A stretch of DNA of 64,000 bases, taken from assembly GCA_019925105.1 (NCBI GenBank), contig JAHGAU010000013.1, forward strand, positions 682,001 to 746,000, read 5' to 3'. Each line of letters starts with the position of its first letter. Position 1 is the first letter of the stretch. This document shows, in pieces, positions 10,701 to 19,922 of the stretch. A program made the translations under genes and the position numbers. Below the pieces are notes generated by a model that was not told the origin of the DNA, did not search any database, and saw only the letters and a program-made list of their open reading frames with translations. The DNA is from Niebla homalea (lineage: Eukaryota; Ascomycota; Lecanoromycetes; Lecanorales; Ramalinaceae).

Positions 10701-12200
10701 TTACACACTGCAGGCTCTCGGCCGCAGCTGCGGAGCAGCTTCGAACTCCCCAACGTCCTCGGAGTCCTCCAGCTGAGCTGGCCGGTCCTGTCGAGCCTTG
10801 TCGCGGATGTTCTCCCATCTGCCGATGTTCTTTGCGTTGCTAGTCAAGTCGACGACGCTTAGACTGTCCGAGAAGCCAACCGGTTCGGCGTCCCATTCAT
10901 CGACTTTGACATCCTCCACCACCTCGGGCGAATCAAGGTCATCGCGACTGTCCAGCCAGGATTCGATAAACCCAATCATTGCAGGCTTGAGCACAGATCG
11001 ATAGCCACCCTCGGGATGCTCGCCGTCACGGTAACTCAACATGGTAACCTGGCTATCACCATAGTATGACTCCTGGCCCCAACCGTCGTCGAAAGCTCCC
11101 AGCTCTTCAGCCTCCTTGCGGCGTTGATCAAGGTCGTTCTCCTTGTCGATGAGGTTTGAAGTGAGCCACATGCCTTGCTTCAATATCTTTCGGTCGAAGA
11201 CTGACTGTGAACAACCCGCGGCTCCATTCTTGAGGGCTTCCTCGAAGCCGCGCAGTTGCATTGCTGAGTAGTACTCTTTGCGATTGAATTCCCTCAACAC
11301 CCCTTCATACGCAACCCCAGCCGCCCAGTAATTTTCCCGAGCTTCCCGAATGGCTTTTTCTTCATCGCTGATCTCGGGCTCTTGGGGCAAGTCATCGGCA
11401 GGAACGTCGTCTTCTTGGAGATCCTGTTCATTCGGTTGGGCTGGTGAGTCCGAGGCTCCTCCATCTGAAACAGACTCCTCGTATTCTGGCACTTGCTGCA
11501 GAGCAGCAGCCTTCATCGCGTCCTGGAGTGTACGTTGGATGACGATCCTGTAATGCTTGATGGTATGTTCAAGTGCATTGATGTGGTCGTGCAGAAGCTC
11601 CACTTTCTTCTCTAGCCTCTCGACGTCCGCACTCGTTTTGGTCGTCTCCTCCGACTCCTCGGTTTGCTGGCTTCCCTTGGAGGATGTATTCCGTTTGTCG
11701 TCGGTCCCGATTCGAGCTTTCAGATCCTCAAGCCTTCTCTGCACTCGTTTCAAGGTCTCCTCTTTAGTCGAGCGCATCTGATCAGCTTTGGCGAGGTCTA
11801 TCTGCGCATAAGCCATTTCTTCTGTGATGAACATGGCAAAACACGGTTTGCCGCGTTCGTCTTGCTTTACAAAAATCCTAGCGTCCTCTTCCTCTGTCCA
11901 GTCTGCTTCTTGGATTGAGGTTCCTTCATGGCTCGGAGATCTTTGGAGCTCATCTTCGTTGTTTTCGGATTGAATCTCGGATTGAATCCCTGCGTCAACA
12001 CAAAAGGAATCATTGGAATGATTGTTCTCGACCGTCAAAAGTCGGACGTCATCATCGTAGGGGTTGGCGGAACATGATAATGTCCGCTGTGGGTGTCTCA
12101 GGGGGGTTTGGTGACCCAGACGGAAACGTGCAATGTCGCGGACAGTATTGAAGGCCTTCTCGTATACGATTCCAAGCAGTCTTTTGATAGGGACCGGCAT
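10701..12200 (-). CDS. Acidic coiled-coil protein of unknown function (499 aa)
   Basis: A single uninterrupted frame from ATG 12200 to the stop at 10701 encodes 499 aa. The N-terminal 30 residues are basic and amphipathic (RLLGIVYEKAFNTVRDIARF), which could be a targeting segment. Residues about 120-240 are a charged coiled coil, followed by an acidic Ser/Asp/Glu/Pro-rich stretch, a region with conserved-looking Trp and Tyr (residues about 300-400), and a C-terminal part containing DEWDAEPVGFSDSLSVVD. Large acidic proteins of this general composition, with a W-D-x-E and DS(I/L)SVVD-like tail, are frequent among unclassified predicted proteins of Dothideomycetes; I offer that resemblance from memory, not from a search. 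It has no palindrome array upstream. Confidence 0.6.
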   Translation of the reverse strand: MPVPIKRLLGIVYEKAFNTVRDIARFRLGHQTPLRHPQRTLSCSANPYDDDVRLLTVENNHSNDSFCVDAGIQSEIQSENNEDELQRSPSHEGTSIQEADWTEEEDARIFVKQDERGKPCFAMFITEEMAYAQIDLAKADQMRSTKEETLKRVQRRLEDLKARIGTDDKRNTSSKGSQQTEESEETTKTSADVERLEKKVELLHDHINALEHTIKHYRIVIQRTLQDAMKAAALQQVPEYEESVSDGGASDSPAQPNEQDLQEDDVPADDLPQEPEISDEEKAIREARENYWAAGVAYEGVLREFNRKEYYSAMQLRGFEEALKNGAAGCSQSVFDRKILKQGMWLTSNLIDKENDLDQRRKEAEELGAFDDGWGQESYYGDSQVTMLSYRDGEHPEGGYRSVLKPAMIGFIESWLDSRDDLDSPEVVEDVKVDEWDAEPVGFSDSLSVVDLTSNAKNIGRWENIRDKARQDRPAQLEDSEDVGEFEAAPQLRPRACSV

Positions 12201-12676
12201 ATTTCCTACACTTGCTGGACACCGATCCAAAGTAAAATGGAGAGAATTGAGTAGAAAATGCAGGAAGAGTGTGACTAAATCAAGGGTTCAAGGAAGGTAT
12301 AGATAACAAAGTCCGCTTCTTGCTCGATACTTTTCCTTGGGCAAATATCGAGATCCTTTGTTCACTGATTACACAGTATGCTTTGTGTCCAGCAGGTGGT
12401 AGGGTCATGAAAGGGCCTTTGTTCTTTGCTCAACAAGGACCTCCAAGGTGCCAGGGGAAGGTCCATCATTGTTCACATATTGCTCTCTCTGTCCCTTTGA
12501 ATGTGACATTGCAACCTAACAATGGTGTATCTTCCTTTTGTCAAGGAGGCACGACACTGTCACTGGAGATCCTCTCACTCTTATTACTTTGAAATGGTCT
12601 ACGATATCTCCTTGGTCCAGTCTCACAGGCACCCTGAACTTGACCAGAATACAATATCATATCTCTATCCACTCAA

Positions 12677-13507
12677 ATGACGAATTTGAAGACGAGCAAA
12701 GGCAAAAGCAGCCAACCCGCACCAAGCAAACCTGATGCCAGCAAACCCTTTACCAGTAATGCCTACCGAGCCCTAGCTGCTGAAGCGGATGAGCTCGACA
12801 TTTCCAAGCTGAGCTTTACTGACCAGCAGCATCATAAGCCAAAGGATTTTGCGAGCTACAATGCTCCTGAGAACTCGGGGGTATCCCGAGCTGCAACGAC
12901 GACCAATTGGCGAAAGCCAGACCCCCGGCCACCGCGAGGGTTTCCGCCGGCCTACAATCCTCAAAAGGAGTATCAAGGGCTTGATCCTGCGAGAGCAACT
13001 GTAATGACACGCGAGACTTGCGTAGTTGGTAAGATCTTTCGGGCTGCCGTCCATGAGCCGGACATGTCTGACATGCCAGGCTGGGGAGGACAGATGGATG
13101 ATTCGAAAACGTGTGTGACTCATGCCGGGGCCGTCTACTCGAAGGTCCGATGGCTCATCATCGTAGCCGTCTATGAGAACCACTACATGGCGATCCCTCT
13201 ATACACACACAATGGAAAGGGCTTGCAAAACAAGTCTGAAGAAGCGAAGCGCGAGTACTCCTCAATTCGTGACCTCCGCCTGAGACGCGGTGGATTTGAG
13301 AATCTGTCTATGAAGAATGTGGTCTTGGACGCAAAGATGTTCGCCAACACAACACTGCTTTCCTCGAAGACAGTCGCACACTGGACCGCACCTCTCCAGA
13401 GGAAGTTTGGCTTGTATGTGGAGGAGCAAGGCATACTCGCACCAAAGTCAGCTGAAGGTATTACCGAGGCCTGGTTGACGAAGATGAAACCCATGAAGGC
13501 CAAATGA
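12677..13507 (+). CDS. DUF6590-like protein (276 aa)
   Basis: A single exon from ATG 12677 gives 276 aa. After a disordered Ser/Pro/Lys-rich head (residues 1-110) comes a compact domain of about 150 residues: VVGKIFRAAVHEP, then VRWLIIVAVYENHYMAIPLYTHNGKGL, a ...SIRDLRLRRGGFENL segment, and SSKTVAHWTAPLQRKFGLYVEEQG near the end. This order of a (F)xxGKVF start, a hydrophobic VVV core, an IPIxTYxGxG-like loop and a late ...KVxxxGxL element matches what I know of DUF6590, a domain of unknown function common in filamentous ascomycetes. No enzymatic role is known to me. Part of this gene (about 13108-13175) has a degenerate copy at 18283-18403. Confidence 0.6.
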   Translation: MTNLKTSKGKSSQPAPSKPDASKPFTSNAYRALAAEADELDISKLSFTDQQHHKPKDFASYNAPENSGVSRAATTTNWRKPDPRPPRGFPPAYNPQKEYQGLDPARATVMTRETCVVGKIFRAAVHEPDMSDMPGWGGQMDDSKTCVTHAGAVYSKVRWLIIVAVYENHYMAIPLYTHNGKGLQNKSEEAKREYSSIRDLRLRRGGFENLSMKNVVLDAKMFANTTLLSSKTVAHWTAPLQRKFGLYVEEQGILAPKSAEGITEAWLTKMKPMKAK

Positions 13508-13932
13508 AAGAAGGATGATGGCACTTGTGAAGATATAGCATGATAGAGGACCGAGTATAGGAACAGAGGCGGGCTGGGGCTCATTTGACTAGATATGATA
13601 GCATGGCTCAATGTGGTCAAGTCCTGGCAGCGACATCAGTCACCATGTACATTCGATCCACCTAGTCTAGGTCTAGCAATCTCAAGCTGCCACTCTGAAT
13701 GTCAAATGAAATCTATCCCAAGTCTCGAGCCTAAGGTCTTGCATCCTAGACTTGTCCCTGAGCAGCTTGTAGGACAGAATGCTTGGGTACACAAAGCAAT
13801 AGAATCCCCGGCTCCTTTACTACGCACCATGACCTGTTGATAGCTTAGCTGAACAATCTCTCGCAATTCTTCGTACTACATTAAATGATGTTTAGGATTA
13901 GATATGGATCACTTGATGCTAAACTCTCTGCG
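13508..13932. other. Convergent intergenic region, nothing recognised
   Basis: This stretch holds the 3' flanks of the DUF6590-like gene and of paralogue B. No conserved reading frame, repeat or RNA gene is seen. Confidence 0.5.
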
Positions 13933-15934
13933 TTATGTCTTGCGGTCTTTCCTAGCCCGCTCCTTCTCCTCGCGCTTTGCAATACGCGCCAAGGTGTTCT
14001 CACGCCTACGCCTGGCTTCGTCCAGTAATCTGGTAAGCTCTTCTATACTCCGATCGTCCTCCCTTATTTGTTGGTAAAGAGTAATCAGGTCCTCCTCCTC
14101 CTCCTCCTCCTCCTCCTCGGGACTCTTGGGGGGGTTGTCGGCGGCAGGCTGTGAACTGGTGAGATCTGGGGTCCAACGAATCAGACCTAGTCCCCTTGAG
14201 TGGTTCTGCCATGCTGGGGGAAGGCTAGTGGGAGGCTGGAGAATGGTGGTAGGAGGCGGGAGACGGTGAGGTAGGGTGGTGATAGCGATTGAAGCTCTTT
14301 CGCTAGCGGCCATATCCTAATGAAAATGTGTGATTAGCATTGAGTTTCATGGCACAATGTAATATTAAGCTAGTACTGTATAAAGACAATATCTTAGTAC
14401 TTACCTTGGGACCCTTGGGCAAACGTGGATTGGCAACAGCGTCTGGATTGGCTCGCATTTGCCATCTGTTGGCGTCGAGCGGCCCTTGTCGAAGCATCTG
14501 AGTGAAGGTCGCATATGGGAACAGGTGGGCTCTACTCCCATAACGCTGGATCCAGGTGTCCAGGTCCCAGGTAAGCTGTTCCTTGGTGTGCTTGGCTTTT
14601 GATGCTACCCAGTAACTCTCGAGACCAGCGAGCAAACCACAAGCTGCAGGCCATAGCCACGTGGACGTTGAACGTTTAACAGGCCTGTAAAGCCTGATGC
14701 GGACCTGGAAAGTGTTTGGAAGATCATCGAAGGCTTTGGCAAGGGGATAGTCCTGGGGCTGGATGGGCTGAGTGGGAGCTGGGTCAGCCATGTCTTCACA
14801 TTCCTTGATCCAATCGACATCTTCACAGTATTCTTCACCCCAATCGGGTTCTTCAAAGTAGGCTACAGACAGGTGTTGATTAGTATGTACTACTATCTTC
14901 TCAACTTCTTATAGGGGTCAGGATGCTTACACGGACTTTCCACGATAGGGCAGTCTTGATCTGGCCCCGATGATGCCTCAGGAGCTTGCTCTGTAGACCC
15001 CTCTTGAATTGGGGTTGGGTGACTAAACTCCTTCGGCAGTTCTGCCTCCTCTTCCTTCGCCTCGCCCATCTCCTTCACCTTGTCGTCCTTGCCGTCGTTG
15101 TCGTCGTTGTCGTCGTTGTCGTCGTTGTCGTCGTTGTCGTCGTTGTCGTCGTTGTCGTCGTTGTCGTCGTTGTCGTCGTTGTCGTCGTTGTCGTCGTTGT
15201 CATCGTTGTCGTCGTTGTCGTCGTTGTCGTCGTTGTCGTCGTTGTCGTCGTTGTCGTCGTTGTCGTCGTTGTCGTCGTTGTCGTCGTTGTCGTCGTTGTC
15301 GTCGTTGTCGTCGTTGTCGTCGTTGTCGTCGTTGTCGTCGTTGTCGTCGGAAGGTTCGGAGTTGGGAATGTTGCTCTCACCAAGAGGTCGACCCCTATAT
15401 GTGAACCTGATGTCGATGAGCGGCGACATCTTTCCTTTATATGCCGGAAATTGGGACTCTGCAAGGCGAATGAGCGAGACATGCTGCCTTTCGAACAGTG
15501 TTGTCCAAATGCGTTCAATGTCGGTCAGAAGTCTCTTCTTGCCGGCGTAGTTGCCGCCATGCTGTTCGACTCTGACGCCTATGCTCAGATGTTAAGCAAT
15601 GCAGGAACGAAGCATAATGACGGTGATAGCACTCACCCGAGCTAGTGAAGAGGTTAGTTGATCAACACAACGAGTAGTATTTTGACAAAGGGAAATATAA
15701 TTGTGGTACTCACGCGTCGATCCACAAACCCTCTACATTGAAGGGCACGGCATGGCCCCCCGCGTTCTGGTTTGGCCATGATTGAGGGATAGGAACCCAG
15801 CTTCCATCTCGAAAGATGGAGAGCTCGGCATGTGACGCCCTTACATGGGTAACTTCCAACTCCCAGCTATTGGTGGTGACAGTGGGATGTCGCTTGGCTG
15901 GAATAGCACTACTGGATGTCGATTGTCCGGCCAT
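13933..15934 (-). CDS. Paralogue B of a lineage-specific family, with DDN tract (571 aa)
   Basis: Function unknown; paralogue of 1830-3799. Predicted exons: 15934-15714, a 5-nt micro-exon 15651-15647, 15578-14931, 14862-14405 and 14316-13933, together 571 aa. The micro-exon restores the phase and the local SG.RVEQ sequence seen in paralogue A, which has a single intron there. Shared blocks: FRDGS, NVEGLWID, IWTTLF, RGRPLG, YPLAKAFDDLP and WPAACGLLAGL. After the RPLG block B carries about 29 DDN repeats (15350-15094), replacing the SFDLP repeats of A. An acidic YFEEPDWGEEYCEDVDW stretch follows, and the last exon holds a Glu run and a basic coiled coil ending in KDRKT. Six palindromes precede it at 15992-16262, sense to the gene. 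Confidence 0.72.
15094..15350 (-). repeat. Coding 9-bp minisatellite encoding Asp-Asp-Asn, about 29 copies
   Basis: On the plus strand the unit is GTCGTCGTT repeated about 29 times with a single variant (CATCGTTGTC near 15200). In the frame of paralogue B it encodes DDN. Near identity across the tract shows recent expansion or constant slippage. The array is open in all frames of both strands, so the other frames (poly-Val, LSS, TTT) are artefacts. Confidence 0.9.
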
Positions 15935-15991
15935 AGTTGTCGCTCCTTGTCAAGCGTGCAGCAGGTTGGGGGGGGAGAGGGAGGTTTTAGA

Positions 15992-16262
15992 AAGCCTTGC
16001 TTGATGCTTGGCTCGAAGAGAGGGAGGTGGGTTTGGGAAAGCCTTGCTTGATGCTTAGCTCGAAGAGAGAGGGGGGAGAGGGAGGTGAAAGCCTTGCTTG
16101 ATGCTTAGCTCGAAGAGAGAGAGAAGGAGGTGGAAAGGGGAAAGCCTTGCTTGATGCTTAGCTCGAAGAGAGAGGGGGGGAGAGGGAGGTGAAAGCCTTG
16201 CTTGATGCTTGGCTCGAAGAGAGGGAGGTGGAAAGGGGAAAGCCTTGCTTGATGCTTGACTC
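15992..16262 (-). repeat. Array of six 23-bp palindromes, second subtype
   Basis: Plus-strand copies start at 15992, 16039, 16089, 16142, 16193 and 16240; each is arm AAGCC, a 13-nt core TTGCTTGATGCTT, and arm GGCTC, AGCTC or GACTC. Length and the AGCCTTGC start match the first subtype, while the second half of the core differs. Spacers are purine-rich on plus (GAGAGAGGGGGGAGAG), so pyrimidine-rich in the sense of paralogue B. No CAT (antisense ATG) occurs between 15935 and about 16400. Confidence 0.85.
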
Positions 16263-16515
16263 GAAGATGTTTGGTGTTTTGAGGGCAACTGCAGCACGCT
16301 GATTCGGAGGGCTTCGATGGCGAACAAGAGATATCCAGAAGTACTTGCAGGGAGAAAGAAAAAGCCGATCTTGGTTGTGGGTTTTTTTGACTACGCTAGA
16401 GTGCCAAGCATCCGTATCGTACCTGATATCACAAAATATATCTGTGAATTGTTTTGATTCCCTATCATCACCACAATTGAACAAGGAAAGGAGAATGACA
16501 GCCACCGATATCTTA

Positions 16516-16710
16516 GAGTCAAGCATCAAGCAAGGCTTTCAAAAAGCTACCTCTCTCTTTTGGAGCCAACCATTAAGCAAAGCTTTCCAAAATCTACCTT
16601 TCTCTCTCTTTCTCTCTCTTCTCCTCTCTCTCTCTAAGCCGTACACTCCGCAGGTTTACCAACATTACCTTCTCTCTCTCTCTCTCAGAGTCAAGCGTTG
16701 AGCAAGGTTT
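16516..16710 (+). repeat. Three degenerate palindromes and CT tract in plus orientation
   Basis: Copies at 16516-16538 (GAGTC/GGCTT), 16563-16585 (GAGCC/AGCTT) and 16688-16710 (GAGTC/GGTTT) are separated by CTCTCT tracts. They look like a decayed plus-sense leader array, but no intact gene follows; only a possible cold-shock-like remnant is found near 17.1-17.4 kb. Confidence 0.65.
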
Positions 16711-17090
16711 TCTTTACTTTTCTCTCTCTTTATCCTCGTTACCTGTCTCTCCTTCTACCTTATCACCAACATCTCCTTTCATTCAACCACGTTTGGGATG
16801 AATTCAAAGATATGAAACATTAATTGAATGGGAAACTTACGATTTTGGCGGGACCCTACCACGCCCTCATTGTAATTGTTTAGGTTCGTCAACGAGTGTG
16901 CCCAATAAGATTCAGTAAAACTCAGCGCTTACTCCTCTTCTTGCTTACTTATCAAGCTTCAGCAGAACGATACTCTCACAATCAACGAACCAAACATACC
17001 CGAGGGCCAAGGATTTATAACGAATTAATAATGCAGGCGGAAAGAACCCCTCTCGAATGGAATGATAAAGCTGTACCCGTTAGTGGGTTG

Positions 17091-17440
17091 CTACTCCGTA
17101 GGATCGAAGTAACTCTCGACTTTGCTACAATGGACTCCGGTAGTAACGCGACCCACACGAGCAGGATCTTCTAGGCGGATGTCTTTTGTGAGAGGGCCTT
17201 TTGCTCCTTCCTCGCACTTGAAGGAGACGTCCATGCCTTTTCCCAAAGCGATACCGTTATTTTCCTTATCGAAGACCATGGCTTCTTGTCCGAGCTAGAA
17301 GACCCGGACCAGAATGGGGACATCGAGCCCCACACCAAAGTCTCTTTCATCGTCGCCCCTGCTCGCAAAGGCGTCCAAGCCGTCGCAGTCAAGATTGCAG
17401 ATCCCGGATGCGATTTTGGACAGCTTGTTTCAATTCGACC
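17091..17440. pseudogene. Two opposed cold-shock-like gene fragments (tentative)
   Basis: On the minus strand 17279-17091 encodes a 62-residue fragment with ALGKGMDVSFKCEEGAKGP, resembling the second half of a cold-shock (CSD) fold. On the plus strand about 17255-17420 reads HGFLSELEDPDQNGD and then KVSFIVAPARKGVQAVAVKI, again CSD-like, including a GF element. Each lacks the rest of the domain (the FGFI RNA-binding strands are poor or absent) and they point in opposite directions. They may be remnants of small CSD genes. The similarity is weak and judged by eye. Confidence 0.25.
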
Positions 17441-18120
17441 TTGTCCGTATCCACACGGGTGCTAAGGTCATATATCATCTCATTCTTGAAACGATGGTTT
17501 GGTAGACTTTTTTGTTCGCAATACAATGGACTTGGTGATTGGTTTCATGAGATTGTCAACATTGCTTTGATAGATGTCTGGGCTCCTTGAATAACGCTGG
17601 GAATGGATTCTTGCCTGGAGTGTCCAGGATCAGTAATCACGTGATGCGTCTCGGCAGAGTGATGCATGGGGGTATTCCGCGGTTGTCTTGGCAGTCTCCG
17701 CACTGAAGACCCTGTCGCATAAAGGCCTACCAAACAGCCTTTTGTTAACGGTAATACAGGTGCATCGGTGTATAGGGTACTTTGAGTATACGGTTATCAA
17801 ACGGCCCTTTGGATGGACACAAATACGGTCGTTGTCACGGTGTAATTAGACAAGCATTGTGGTAGACTCAATACAAGTGATTCGGCTTACTCCCCATTCC
17901 CCCTGCACCCTGCACCCATTTGCGCACGCATATTGCATCAAATTCAAAGTCTGAATTCCAGTTTCAGGATGCGAACCAACTGCTCTACTCAGAGGAGGTA
18001 GATAAGGCTATGGCAGCACTTCAAGGCATGCCGTCTGTAGAGATGAACCAAAGGAAACCCACAATGTAGCAGAAGTATCCAACTACAAACACAATGTCAG
18101 TGAGAAATTTGGATAGGGGA
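17441..18120. other. Non-coding stretch, nothing recognised
   Basis: Fragmented short frames only. No repeat of the block's families is seen until the single palindrome at 18121. Confidence 0.4.
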
Positions 18121-18143
18121 AAGCCTTGCTCAATGCTGGACTC
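18121..18143 (-). repeat. Isolated palindrome copy
   Basis: One 23-bp unit with arms AAGCC and GACTC and core TTGCTCAATGCTG stands alone, in the same orientation as the 18638-19890 array. It may be a remnant of a longer leader. Confidence 0.6.
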
Positions 18144-18282
18144 TGGGTACTATTGATGATGCCTTTGCAGATGAACATGCACGGTATGGGTTCTGCAGAT
18201 CACAATGCTGAAGAGAAAAGAAATCACGGCCCCGTCATCTCATCCTCCTCATTGCCCTTGGGCTTTTTCCCAGCCCGCTCCT

Positions 18283-18403
18283 TCTGCTAATGTGTGTGAC
18301 TCATGCCGGGGCCGTCTACTGGGAAGTCCGACGGCTCATCATCGTAGCCTTCAACACAAAGACCCAAATAGGTATACCTATGGTGACCCGCTGTATCTTC
18401 TAA
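18283..18403 (+). pseudogene. Remnant of the DUF6590-like gene
   Basis: From 18290 the plus strand repeats positions about 13108-13175 of the DUF6590-like gene nearly exactly: GTGTGACTCATGCCGGGGCC, then CCG/GGCTCATCATCGTAGCC with few differences. The translated fragment reads THAGAVYWEVRRLIIVAF and goes on with IGIPMV where the intact gene has MAIPLY, then stops after about 38 codons. No start codon or remaining domain is nearby. Protein-level similarity beyond the DNA match suggests a second, diverged copy that was truncated. Confidence 0.6.
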
Positions 18404-18637
18404 CCTTCAATTGCGCCCCAGAGCCTCCAGCATCTAAATAGACGGACCTGTATGCCAATCTTTCCAAATACATATAACATGCCCTGATTTCGACCTCCAA
18501 GCAGATGAAAGCCAGCCATCCCTGGGGAAGAGCAATGATATGTATGTTTCCATTGATAGTTATGCCTGACCACATTGAAGCATTGAGTAGCGACAAATAC
18601 TATCGTGGGAACCAGCAAAGATTGCTGATTGATCAAA

Positions 18638-19890
18638 AAGCCTTGCATTACACTCGGCTTTTGGAATGAGGAAGCCTTGCTTGATGCTCGGCTCTGAGTG
18701 GGAAAGAAAAGGGGAAAGCCTTGCTTGATGCTCGGCTCGAAGAATGAGGAAGGGGAAAGCCTTGCTTGATGCTCGGCTCGAAGAATGAAGAAGGGGAAAG
18801 CCTTGCTTGATGCTCGGCTCGAAGAATGAGGAAGGAGGAAGCCTTGCTTGATGCTCGGCTCGAAGAATAAGGAGGAGGAAGCCTTGCTTGATGCTCGGCT
18901 CAAAGAAAAGCTTTGCAATAAACGCAGCTTTGAGAAAGCGTTGCACTCAACCTTAAGAAAGCCTTGCATAGACTCGGCTTTGGAAAGGCATTGCACTCAG
19001 CTTTAAGAAAGCCTTGTAATACAAGCAGCTTTGTGAAGGAGGAAGCCTTGCTTGATGCTCAGCTCGAAGATTGAGGAAGGAGGAAGCCTTGCTTGATGCT
19101 CAGCTCGAAGATTGAGGAAGGAGGAAGCCTTGCTTGATGCTCGGCTCGAAGAATGAGGAGGAGGAAGCCTTGCTTGACGCTCGGCTCGAGGGGAAGCTGC
19201 GTCTATTGCAAAGCTTTGAGAAAGCTTTGCACTCAGCTTTAAGAAAGCCTTGCAATACACTCGGCTCGGGTGGGGAAAGCTTTGCAATAGACGCAGCTTT
19301 CAGAAAGCGTTGCACTCAGCTTCAACAAAGCCTTGCAATACACTCGGCTCCGGTAGGGGAAGCTTTGCAATAGACGCAGCTTTCAGAAAGCGTTGCACTC
19401 AGCTTTAACAAAGCCTTGCATAAACTCGGCTTTGGAAAGGCTTTGCACTCAGCTTTAAGAAAGCCTTGCAATACAAGCAGCTTTATGAACGAGAGGGAGG
19501 GAGCCTTGCAATACACTTGGCTTTGTGAGTGAAGGAGCCTTGCGATACACTTGGCTTTGTGTCGGAAAGAGCCTTGCGATATACTCGGCTTTGAGAAAGC
19601 TTTGCACTCAGCTTTAAGAAAGCCTTGCAATACAAGTAGCTTTATGAACGAGGGGGAGGGAGCCTTGCAATACACTTGGCTTTGTGAGTGAAGGAGCCTT
19701 GCAATACACTTGGCTTTGTGTGTGAAAGAGCCTTGCGATATACTCGGCTTTGAGAAAGCTTTGCAATAGACGCAGCTTTGAGAAAGGCTTGCAATAGACG
19801 CAGCTTTAAGGGAGCCCTGCAGTACACTGAGCCTGAGAAGGCTTTTGTGATACACGCGGCTCGGAGAAAGCTTTGCCATTACTCGCGGCT
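18638..19890 (-). repeat. Giant palindrome array, about 40 units
   Basis: Units follow one another with few gaps. Subtypes seen on plus: AAGCC...GGCTC with core TTGCTTGATGCTC (clustered 18670-18902 and 19041-19186); AAAGCT...AGCTTT with core TTGCAATAGACGC; AAAGCC...GGCTTT; GAGCC...GGCTTT with core TTGCAATACACTT; and a shorter AAAGCTTTGCACTCAGCTTT. One unit at about 19192-19215 is inverted. A four-unit higher-order repeat is visible at 19500-19790. On the minus strand the array reads as a leader fed by the promoter block at 19923-19954, but no intact coding sequence follows below 18638. Confidence 0.85.
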
Positions 19891-19922
19891 CTGAGGTGTA
19901 AAAGTTCAAGATGAGGTTTGAT

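Noticed and set aside
15080..15550. Poly-Val, Leu-Ser-Ser and poly-Thr reading frames
   Set aside because: They are the other frames of the DDN minisatellite on both strands; only the minus frame of paralogue B joins conserved exons.
18638..19890. CRISPR-like array of short palindromic repeats
   Set aside because: Spacers are short, CT-rich and repeated rather than unique, units vary in sequence, there is no cas gene, and the host is a fungus with spliceosomal introns.
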